A stretch of DNA of 24,317 nt from an uncultured bacterium (lineage in GTDB: Bacteria > Patescibacteriota > Saccharimonadia > Saccharimonadales > Saccharimonadaceae): positions 1 through 24,317 of the forward strand of contig USNP01000002.1 of assembly GCA_900556165.1 (NCBI GenBank), written 5' to 3'. The notes under the pieces are model-generated. The model did not search any database and was not told the origin of the DNA. It saw only the letters and a program-made list of their open reading frames with translations. A program made the translations under genes and the position numbers. Positions 5,974 through 13,235 of the stretch are shown here, one piece after another (positions within the stretch are counted from its first letter, which is position 1; every line of letters begins with the position of its first letter).

Positions 5974-8424
5974 TGTATAAGTTGTCACGATTTTACCCTC
6001 ACCGCCAGATTGAGTTTGTGCCCACAAATATGTATCTGCCGATTGATTGAAAATCTCCGCTGGACTCGTAAGCTGATCTCGAGTTTTTCCGTCAGAACCA
6101 GCCGTTCGCCATAATTTCAAACTATCCGAAATCGTTCCACCGCGAATTCGCAACTGATTATCACAATTTTGAGTATTTACATTATTCGCATTCTGAGCAC
6201 CATTCACCACACAAGTATTGATCGTTCCACGTGCAATTAACCAAGCATCAACTCGCGTTACATTTTGGTTGATCGTAATATCACCATCCGCAATAATGAT
6301 AATCTGTCGAAAATCAGAATCACGATTTACGATACGATCTGCATTTACAATATTGTTCGCAATTTGAATATTCTTACCATAAATCACACGCGTTTGTTTA
6401 TCTGCCGTAATTCCAGCTCGCAAAGTTTCATTATCTCCATTTAAAACTTCCACTGAGAGATTCGTGTTGTCAATATTTCTTCGTGGGAATTTTGCTGAGA
6501 TACTTGCAATTATCGAATCAATGCTCGAACGACCTTGGCCAAAAATTCCTGTCGAAGTATAGTCTTCTATCGCTAATCTTCTTGTATTTTGCGAAGATTC
6601 TGTTCGAAAATCTCGAATTTTCACCGCTGAAAGTGCTTCGTACTCAACCCAAGAGCCAAAAAGCCCCTGTTTAGTTGAAGACAAACTCGTGCGAATTCCG
6701 CCTTTTGAATAAACACCATTTCCCCAAAATTGTACTTTTGGCTTTTTCACAACCTTGATACAAATTGGAGCGCTATGTCGCCATTGTCGAGTATTCTGCG
6801 CTTGTTGTTCACGCGTTTGATTTGCTGTCATTTTGTAGGGTGAAATTGAAAGCGCAACACAATATCTAGTTCCAGCTTCAACCCCATCTTCAATTTCTGG
6901 AATATAATCCGCCACTTTTACATCTCTTGAGTAAGATTTTCCAGAATTATCTTCTCGCACGACACGACAATTTTGAACACCTTGATAATCTTGATAATAA
7001 TAATTTGAAGCCGCACAAGTGTCGCCATTTTCATTATCTCGCTTATTATTCCTAGTTAAAAAGTTTTCTTTATCCGCTGAAACTCGCCAAGTTGTTACCT
7101 TGTATCTAATTTTCGAAGTTACTGTCCCATCTTCTGGAATTCGAATTTCCTCACCATCATTCGGATCTGGTGGAATTTTTCCATCAACTGGAATATCTAA
7201 ATCACCACCCGAACAATTTCGAATTTTATCAATTCGTACACAAGGCGTTATATCAAATTCATACGGAACATAAACACAAGCTTCATCTGTTACACTTTGA
7301 TATCGGTTTACGTTATCAATATCGCCAGCCCAAATTTTAAAGTTCATTCGCGAACAAATTGTTTTTCCGGCCATCTCACGAGTGATTCGAATCACTTCAT
7401 TTTCTGGATTAGTCGCATTAACGCTATCTGAAATTTTTCCTTGATTAATTATATCAAGTTGTCCTTGCCATCCTCGATACCAACTAAATTCCCCGCGATA
7501 ATTCGTTGTGGTTTGATATCCAGAGCCTGTGTCCTGCGTAGTATTATATGTTGCGCGACCAGAAACATTACCTCGATTAAAATCTTTTGCTGTAACTTTG
7601 TGATTGAACGAGACCCACTGGCCAACTTTTGCGGTTTGCGGATTTCGACGACCATTTGTTTTAAAACGACTATCATTCGAATTGAGCCACTGATTCGAAT
7701 TCAAAACCGCCGCTTTAGTTGATTTTTCAACCTTGAATTTTACAGGGGCTTTAACTTTTACTTGAGCAGTAAAACGATAGCAAAACCCAGGAGCAATAGC
7801 AGGTATCTGAACAACATCAAGTCCCGCCGAATAATTTGAACCCGGATATCCAGCAGCACATTGATTAACATCAAAACTTATAATTTTTCCATCCTGTAAT
7901 TTTTCAATTTCAGACTCTTTGATTTTAACTTCAAAAACACCAATTCGCCCAATTTGACCAGGACCAAGACTAAAGTTATGAACTGAACCCTGCCCGGCAT
8001 ATCCAAAAACTGCACCACCTTCAAGCATCCAAGAATCACCAACACCATTCTGAATCCTAACATTTGTTGCAGAACCAGATTTAGTTTGGTTAAGACAAGA
8101 AACTCCTGCTATATTAAAATAAAAGGTTCTATTTTCCTTACTTATCTTAAAATCATTCTTATTATAAACCGAGTTAATAACATTGTTTCCAGCCCAATCA
8201 GAAGAAATCCAGTTTGTAGTAATAAAGTTATTAGTTCCACTATATTTTTCAAATTTAGATTCACTACCATCAAAATTCTTCTCCATAATCCACCCACCCC
8301 TACAAGCATCGGTAAGTTGATCGATAACGCTCGATGGAACAGCCGCACTAGCATTTTTTGAAAAAGCAAATAATATAAAAATAGAGAAAAATAAAGCAAA
8401 AATACCTATATTTTTCTTAATCAT
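5950..8424 (-). CDS. Large secreted surface protein, copy 1 (partner of the PilX-like pilin)
   Basis: The 824-aa protein has a classic signal peptide (KK, then a long hydrophobic core at residues 6-21, then ASA|A with likely cleavage after 27). There is no C-terminal membrane segment or LPXTG. The N-terminal ~230 residues are unlike the paralog at 21585-24317. From about residue 260 the two align, with shared landmarks ACVYVPYEFD, RYCVALSISPYKM, WRHSAPIC and DAWLIARGTINTC, and identical last 11 residues. The C-terminal IVNADRIV/IIIIADGDI/DAWLIA repeats suggest stacked beta strands. Even-numbered Cys suggest disulfides. It starts with a one-base overlap (TAATG) after the 144-aa gene, with GGAG ten bases upstream. 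By genetic linkage to a minor pilin it may be a pilus-tip adhesin; no catalytic motif is visible. Confidence 0.85.
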   Translation of the reverse strand: MIKKNIGIFALFFSIFILFAFSKNASAAVPSSVIDQLTDACRGGWIMEKNFDGSESKFEKYSGTNNFITTNWISSDWAGNNVINSVYNKNDFKISKENRTFYFNIAGVSCLNQTKSGSATNVRIQNGVGDSWMLEGGAVFGYAGQGSVHNFSLGPGQIGRIGVFEVKIKESEIEKLQDGKIISFDVNQCAAGYPGSNYSAGLDVVQIPAIAPGFCYRFTAQVKVKAPVKFKVEKSTKAAVLNSNQWLNSNDSRFKTNGRRNPQTAKVGQWVSFNHKVTAKDFNRGNVSGRATYNTTQDTGSGYQTTTNYRGEFSWYRGWQGQLDIINQGKISDSVNATNPENEVIRITREMAGKTICSRMNFKIWAGDIDNVNRYQSVTDEACVYVPYEFDITPCVRIDKIRNCSGGDLDIPVDGKIPPDPNDGEEIRIPEDGTVTSKIRYKVTTWRVSADKENFLTRNNKRDNENGDTCAASNYYYQDYQGVQNCRVVREDNSGKSYSRDVKVADYIPEIEDGVEAGTRYCVALSISPYKMTANQTREQQAQNTRQWRHSAPICIKVVKKPKVQFWGNGVYSKGGIRTSLSSTKQGLFGSWVEYEALSAVKIRDFRTESSQNTRRLAIEDYTSTGIFGQGRSSIDSIIASISAKFPRRNIDNTNLSVEVLNGDNETLRAGITADKQTRVIYGKNIQIANNIVNADRIVNRDSDFRQIIIIADGDITINQNVTRVDAWLIARGTINTCVVNGAQNANNVNTQNCDNQLRIRGGTISDSLKLWRTAGSDGKTRDQLTSPAEIFNQSADTYLWAQTQSGGEGKIVTTYTKELPVRY

Positions 8425-8855
8425 TAAAATACATCTCCGACATTATTCAATTTTAAATTCGATGGAGACATCTTTTCCAGACTTCCAACACCTTTAATCT
8501 TCAAACTTGGGTTCTCGCCCTTGTTTACAAAAGCTTCAAGCTTTTTATAAGCTTCTTCTTGGTTATTTGTACCAGCCAAAAAACGAATTGTTACACAATT
8601 CACATCTTTTTCGTTATCAACTTTTTTCGAAACCTCTTCACTAATAGCCTTAGCTTTTTCTGGATAATTTTCCTTCGTACTATTATAACCAAGATCGTTA
8701 TATTTCTTGATCATTTCATCACCACAAACCGAACCAACATAGCTTTTTATTGCATTTATATCATTTTTATTTTTGATCACTTGCACTACATTCAAACCAG
8801 AACTCACAACCGCAATCAACAAAACTACACCAAACAAAATTTTATGTTTAGTCAT
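8424..8855 (-). CDS. Small membrane-anchored extracytoplasmic protein, first gene of surface operon
   Basis: The 143-aa protein matches no family I recognise. One hydrophobic segment (residues 6-25) follows MTKHK, then a charged, Lys/Glu-rich domain with two Cys (44 and 87) that could pair outside the cell. I chose the ATG at 8855 because GGGAGGG lies just upstream and the promoter start is near 8889. A longer in-frame start at 8957 would lie upstream of this promoter and overlap the polA end, so I reject it. The stop overlaps the next start by one base (TAATG). It heads the operon with the large secreted protein and the PilX-like pilin, so a role in assembling or anchoring them is plausible (inference). 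Confidence 0.85.
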   Translation of the reverse strand: MTKHKILFGVVLLIAVVSSGLNVVQVIKNKNDINAIKSYVGSVCGDEMIKKYNDLGYNSTKENYPEKAKAISEEVSKKVDNEKDVNCVTIRFLAGTNNQEEAYKKLEAFVNKGENPSLKIKGVGSLEKMSPSNLKLNNVGDVF

Positions 8856-8895
8856 TTTATCCCTCCCAAATTTTAAAAACATTTTCAATACCTTA

Positions 8896-8924
8896 ATTAT
8901 AACCAAAAGCACTTTAAAAATCAA
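8896..8924 (-). promoter_or_regulatory. Promoter of the surface-protein operon
   Basis: -35 TTGATT (8919-8924) and -10 TATAAT (8896-8901) are spaced by exactly 17 bases on the minus strand. The predicted start near 8889 gives a leader of about 34 bases containing a strong ribosome site GGGAGGG. Confidence 0.75.
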
Positions 8925-8941
8925 GCTTCCGAAAACTACAT

Positions 8942-11524
8942 TTAAATTGCCAGCCAACTATCACCGATAGAAACATCAACTTTCAACTTGACCTTCAACT
9001 CTGGTGCTACATTTTCCATCTCACGTTTTAAAATTTCCGCAACTTTTTCGGCAAGTTCTGGCGAAGCTTCCACTAAAATTGAATCATGAATCTGTAAAAT
9101 CTGCTCTCCCAAGCCAGCTTGCTTAATTTTTTTATCAACCGCCAACATCGCACGCTTCATTAAATCAGCCTCGGTTCCCTGAATTGGCATATTTTGCGCT
9201 GCACGTTTAGCCATCTCGCGAACCATAAAATTGCTCGAATTTACATCTGGTGTAGGTCGCCTTCGCCCAAAGAAAGTCTCAACATAACCAACTTCTTTCG
9301 CGTTTTCTAAAGTTTCATCCATAAATTTTCGAATCGGCTCATGCGCATTAAAATATTCCTCGATGTAATTTTTCGCCTCACCAAAACCAACACCAATCGT
9401 ATTCGAAAGGTTATGTGCACCCACGCCATAAAGCACGCTAAAATTAATAATTTTACCAACTCGCCGCTGTTCTTTCGAAATTTTAATCATTTCAACACCA
9501 AAAACTTCGCTCGCCGTTTTTGCGTGAATATCCAGATCATTTTCAAAAGTCTCAATTAAAACCTGATCACCAGAGAGTACCGCCGCAAGTCGCAATTCAA
9601 ATTGTGAATAGTCCGCTGAAACTAAAGTTTTTCCTTTTTTCGCAATAAAGCCTTCGCGAATCCGTCGCCCAAGCTTAGAACGAATTGGAATATTTTGCAA
9701 GTTTGGATTGCTTGAAGAAAGCCTCCCAGTTGTCGTTATATCTTGTGCAAAAGTGCTGTGAATGCGATTATTCTTGTCCGCAAGTTTTGGTAAGGCATCA
9801 ACATAAGTATTTTTCAATTTCGAAAACTCACGGAATTGCTCAATTTTCTCAATTATCGGGCTAAACTCTCGCAATTTGTCAAGCTCTTTTTGACCTGTCG
9901 AAAAACCATTTTTCGATTTTTTAATTCCTTTCGTTGGTAACCCCAAATCTTCAAAAAGTATTTTTGATAGCTGAAGCGGACTCGCTACATTAAATTCTCG
10001 GCCAGCAATTTCAAAGATTTCTTTTTCAATTTTCGAAATCTCGCCCGCAAATTCAACACTCATTTTTGCAAAAATATCAGGGCAAATCTCAACGCCAGCT
10101 TTTTCCATTTTGAACAAAACTTTACTCATCGGAAAATCTAATTTTTCGGCAACTTCACGAATTTTTGGCAAATTTTCAAGCTTTTTATATTGCCGTTCAA
10201 AAATTATCCGCATCACAGAAATACGAATTTTCGAATCACTTTCATCAACTTTTTCGCCAAAAATTCCGCTCAAAGTTTTATCGCGAATTAACGCATTTAA
10301 TAAAAATTCCATCTGTTCAATATCATAAATCTCGCTCCAACCGCAAAACTCTTCGCCCACCTCAAAAAGTTTATGAAAAGTATTTTTTGAATTAAAAAAT
10401 ACCGTTTTTGTACTTTCAAAATTTCGGCCAAACTTTGAAAAATCTACCAAATCAAACTTTGCAAGATTTTCGAAATTTGAAACCAGAATTTCCCGCCGAT
10501 TTTCATCAAAATCAAAAAACACCAAACTTTGCTTTTTTGCAAAAAAATCCTCCGCTGAAATTTCCGGCAAAATTTCAACATTCGAAAAATTTTCCGTTTC
10601 TTCTTCGCTAAAAAGTCCAATTTGATTTTCATTCTTACCTTGTAGCATTCCAATTTTCATTTCTTTTGGAATTTTTCGCACCAAAGAGTTAAATTCGAGT
10701 TTTCGAAGCTCTTTCAAGACATTTTCATAATCAAAATTCCGAATATCTGCTGCATCAAAATCAATCTCAACCGGTGCATCAAGAAAAATCTTTGCAACTT
10801 TTTTACTCATAAACGCCAAATCTTTTCCCTCTTCAAGTTTTTTTCGCCAAGCTGGCTTGATCTTTTCGAGATTTTCATAAATCTCTTCCAACGTGAAGAA
10901 TTCATTTAAAAGTTGTGTTGCAGTTTTTGGACCAATCCCAGGAACACCTGGTATGTTATCGCTCGAATCACCTTGAAGAGCTTTTAAATCAAGGAACTGT
11001 GATTGTTTTAAGCCATATTTTTTTTCGAAATATTCGAGATCAAATTCCTCAATATCCGAAAAACCTCGCTTCATTGCAAAAACTTTTGTGTTTTCATCAA
11101 TCAATTGCAACATATCTAAGTCAGATGTAATCAGATTCGCTTCAACCCCAAGTTTATTCGCCTGAACCGCCAAAGTTCCTAAAATATCATCAGCCTCATA
11201 TCCATCGGTTTCGAAAAGTGGCCAACCTAAAGTCTTCAAAAAATCCTTCAAAAGCGGAATTTGTTCATAAAAATCATCTGGTGCTTTTTTTCGACCAGCT
11301 TTATATTCAGGGTAAATCGCGCTCCTTTTCGCAGTCGAAGTTCCCTTTTTATCCCATGCCACCACAACATAATCTGGTTTAAGTTTTCGAATTACCTCGA
11401 AAGCCAGACTTGCAAATCCATAAACTCCGCCCGTTGGCGTGCCATCTTCAAGACTTAAATTTTTCATAGCGTAATAACCCCTATAAAATACGCTTTTTCC
11501 ATCAATAATTACTAATTTCTTCAT
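8942..11524 (-). CDS. polA: DNA polymerase I
   Basis: Pol I fills gaps and removes primers during lagging-strand synthesis and repair. Numbering from the Met at 11524 (860 aa): a 5'-3' exonuclease (FEN-like) domain at 1-285 with YEADD (109-113), SDLD, and the helix-hairpin-helix GVPGIGPKTA. Residues 320-450 occupy the 3'-5' exonuclease position but lack clear DTE, NxxxD and YxxxD motifs, so proofreading is probably lost. The polymerase domain follows with motif A DYSQFELR (638-645), the O-helix with K691, F695 and Y699, and motif C HDS (813-815). An in-frame ATG at 11533 overlaps the -10 box, and the transcript would begin at 11524, so I use 11524. No strong terminator follows. A weak stem at 8924-8937 before T residues may act as one, or transcription may read into the surface operon. 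Confidence 0.97.
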   Translation of the reverse strand: MKKLVIIDGKSVFYRGYYAMKNLSLEDGTPTGGVYGFASLAFEVIRKLKPDYVVVAWDKKGTSTAKRSAIYPEYKAGRKKAPDDFYEQIPLLKDFLKTLGWPLFETDGYEADDILGTLAVQANKLGVEANLITSDLDMLQLIDENTKVFAMKRGFSDIEEFDLEYFEKKYGLKQSQFLDLKALQGDSSDNIPGVPGIGPKTATQLLNEFFTLEEIYENLEKIKPAWRKKLEEGKDLAFMSKKVAKIFLDAPVEIDFDAADIRNFDYENVLKELRKLEFNSLVRKIPKEMKIGMLQGKNENQIGLFSEEETENFSNVEILPEISAEDFFAKKQSLVFFDFDENRREILVSNFENLAKFDLVDFSKFGRNFESTKTVFFNSKNTFHKLFEVGEEFCGWSEIYDIEQMEFLLNALIRDKTLSGIFGEKVDESDSKIRISVMRIIFERQYKKLENLPKIREVAEKLDFPMSKVLFKMEKAGVEICPDIFAKMSVEFAGEISKIEKEIFEIAGREFNVASPLQLSKILFEDLGLPTKGIKKSKNGFSTGQKELDKLREFSPIIEKIEQFREFSKLKNTYVDALPKLADKNNRIHSTFAQDITTTGRLSSSNPNLQNIPIRSKLGRRIREGFIAKKGKTLVSADYSQFELRLAAVLSGDQVLIETFENDLDIHAKTASEVFGVEMIKISKEQRRVGKIINFSVLYGVGAHNLSNTIGVGFGEAKNYIEEYFNAHEPIRKFMDETLENAKEVGYVETFFGRRRPTPDVNSSNFMVREMAKRAAQNMPIQGTEADLMKRAMLAVDKKIKQAGLGEQILQIHDSILVEASPELAEKVAEILKREMENVAPELKVKLKVDVSIGDSWLAI

Positions 11525-11531
11525 TGTTTCC

Positions 11532-11560
11532 ATTATATCACGCTAAAAGATATTTTTCAC
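11532..11560 (-). promoter_or_regulatory. Promoter of polA, probably leaderless
   Basis: An extended -10 TGA-TATAAT (TATAAT at 11532-11537) sits 17 bases after a GTGAAA -35 (11555-11560). Seven bases separate the -10 from the ATG at 11524, so the first transcribed base should be the start codon. The upstream ATG at 11533 is part of the -10 itself. Confidence 0.7.
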
Positions 11561-11580
11561 TTTTTATTTTTTCGAAAATT

Positions 11581-11605
11581 AAAATAGGGCGTTGTACCCT
11601 ATTTT
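11581..11605 (-). terminator. Terminator of the pheS-pheT-FKBP-trxB operon
   Basis: A 9-bp stem (AAAATAGGG, 11581-11589, with 11597-11605) and a 7-base loop are followed on the minus strand by T-rich sequence. The trxB stop TAG (11599-11601) lies inside the stem. Confidence 0.8.
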
Positions 11606-12540
11606 TGACTATGAATGAAATCTGAAATTTTAATCGCCGCCTGTGCCCCAGTTGATGCCGCCACTACAATTTGCTTTTGTGCATTTTCTAGTATATCGCC
11701 AGACGCATAAATCCTTGGCAAATTTGTTTGAAAACTTTCATCAATGATAATTTCTCCGCGAGAATTAACTTCAACACCAGAGTTTTTTGCAAAATTAGAA
11801 TTTGGCAATAAACCGATAAATTCAAAAATTGCAGCGGTTGGAATCTCGAAAACCTTTTCGCCATCTTCAAATTTTTGTAAAACTCGCGCACCCACAATTT
11901 TTTCGCCTAAATCTGTTTTTTCGAACAAAAATTCTTGAATTTCCGCCTTCAAGAAAACTTCTATTTTCCCTTCTTCAACAGCTTCAAATAACCTTTTCTG
12001 AAGAACTTCCTGTGCTGATATTTCTCCACGAACCAACAATTTAACCTTCGAAAATCGACTCAAAAACAAAGCCTCGGTTATCGCCGAATTTCCACCCCCC
12101 ACAGCAATCAAATCTTTTCCGGCATAAAACGGACCGTCGCAAGTTGCGCAAGTATGAACTCCGCGACCAAAAAATTCTTCTTCTCTTGGCAGTCCAAGTG
12201 TTCGATAGGAATTTCCAGTTGCAATTAAAACCGTTTTTGCAATAAAATTATCGCCATCAATATTCAACTCGACAAAATCTTCTTTATTTTCAAAAGCTAA
12301 AACTTCGCCATAATCAAATTTTGCACCAAATTTTTCTGCCTGAATTCGCATTTTTTTCGAAAGTTCAAGCCCTGAAATTCCATCATTAAATCCTGGGTAA
12401 TTTTCAATTAAATCTGAAGTTGTAGCGATTCCACCAAAAGCAGCTTTTTCAAAAACTTGCACACTTAAACCGTCGCGTGCCGCGTAAATTGCAGCACTTA
12501 AAGCTGAAGGACCTGAACCAATAATTACCAAATCAGTCAT
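11599..12540 (-). CDS. trxB: Thioredoxin reductase-like FAD flavoprotein
   Basis: Low-Mr thioredoxin reductases pass electrons from NAD(P)H through FAD to a CxxC pair and then to thioredoxin in the cytoplasm. The 313-aa protein has the usual length. It has the FAD-binding GSGPSA (8-13), ATGN (107-110), the redox motif CATC (131-134), the nucleotide-binding GGGNSA (148-153), and the C-terminal GDI plus AASTGAQAAI. The HRRxxxR motif that normally grips the NADPH 2'-phosphate reads LVRGEIS (169-175), so the electron donor may differ. It overlaps the FKBP stop by one base (TAATG) and is the last gene of the operon. No thioredoxin gene lies in the window. A ferredoxin-NADP reductase-like relative is less likely because CATC is intact. 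Confidence 0.93.
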   Translation of the reverse strand: MTDLVIIGSGPSALSAAIYAARDGLSVQVFEKAAFGGIATTSDLIENYPGFNDGISGLELSKKMRIQAEKFGAKFDYGEVLAFENKEDFVELNIDGDNFIAKTVLIATGNSYRTLGLPREEEFFGRGVHTCATCDGPFYAGKDLIAVGGGNSAITEALFLSRFSKVKLLVRGEISAQEVLQKRLFEAVEEGKIEVFLKAEIQEFLFEKTDLGEKIVGARVLQKFEDGEKVFEIPTAAIFEFIGLLPNSNFAKNSGVEVNSRGEIIIDESFQTNLPRIYASGDILENAQKQIVVAASTGAQAAIKISDFIHSQK

Positions 12541-13226
12541 TATTGAATCCCTTCAAGATTTGGTTGTGGGATTTCTTTGAACTCTGGGATCAACATTATA
12601 ATAAATTTCAAAGGTGTATTTGGCCCAATATTTTTCGAAGAATCTTCATTTCCGACTGAACCTTGCGTACCATATGCTTTATCTGACGGAATCGTCAATT
12701 CACGGATTCCACCAACTTTCATACCTTTCAAACCTTCACTCCAACCTTCAATCAAACCCCATTTTTCGCCATCTTTATGAAAAACTGCTGGCGATTTTAA
12801 AGCACCTTTTTCAAAACTTCCATCAAAAACAACACCATCAGGTTTCCACCCAATATAATAAGCTTGGAATTTCGTTGTTGAATCGTTAAATTCTTCTCCG
12901 TCACCCTCTTTTAAATCCTTTTTTGAAAGCTCTTTTACACTTGCAGCATTAAATGCAACTGGCGCTTTTTCATATTCTTTAAAACTATCATAATATTTCG
13001 CCGAAAGTTCTTTTCCCTGAGCCTCAACTTTTTTCTGATATTCTTGATATTTTTTCAAAATTTGCGACTGTTTTTTCTGATCATCATAATGACTTTGAGT
13101 TTGTAAAAATGATGAAGCATAAAGCGCTACTGTTGAAACTACTGTTAAAATTAGAATTCCCCAGATTGAATACCGTTGCCAAGCGGGCGTATTAGTTTGT
13201 AGCGAATTTTGTTTTTTATTAGCCAT
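12540..13226 (-). CDS. Membrane-anchored FKBP-type peptidyl-prolyl isomerase
   Basis: The enzyme speeds cis-trans isomerisation at proline bonds and probably folds exported proteins at the outer face of the membrane. The 228-aa protein has a cytoplasmic basic N-terminus, one membrane helix (about residues 20-40), a Gln/Lys-rich coiled stretch (45-85), and an FKBP domain (about 105-215). Landmarks are YIGWKPDGVVFDGS, EGWSEGLKGMKVGG, IPSDKAYG and the closing strand NTPLKFIIML. A strong AGGAGGG site precedes the ATG, and the pheT stop TAG lies within it. Coupled with trxB, it may support folding of secreted disulfide-containing surface proteins (inference). Confidence 0.93.
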   Translation of the reverse strand: MANKKQNSLQTNTPAWQRYSIWGILILTVVSTVALYASSFLQTQSHYDDQKKQSQILKKYQEYQKKVEAQGKELSAKYYDSFKEYEKAPVAFNAASVKELSKKDLKEGDGEEFNDSTTKFQAYYIGWKPDGVVFDGSFEKGALKSPAVFHKDGEKWGLIEGWSEGLKGMKVGGIRELTIPSDKAYGTQGSVGNEDSSKNIGPNTPLKFIIMLIPEFKEIPQPNLEGIQ

Positions 13227-13235
13227 TTTTCCCTC

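Noticed and set aside
8924..8937. Terminator of polA
   Set aside because: The 5-bp stem with a 4-base loop before T residues is too weak to call, and it overlaps the -35 of the next promoter.
8856..8957. N-terminal extension of the surface operon's first gene to a Met at 8957
   Set aside because: The promoter (8896-8924) lies inside this extension, and the strong GGGAGGG site fits the ATG at 8855. The extension also overlaps the polA stop region.
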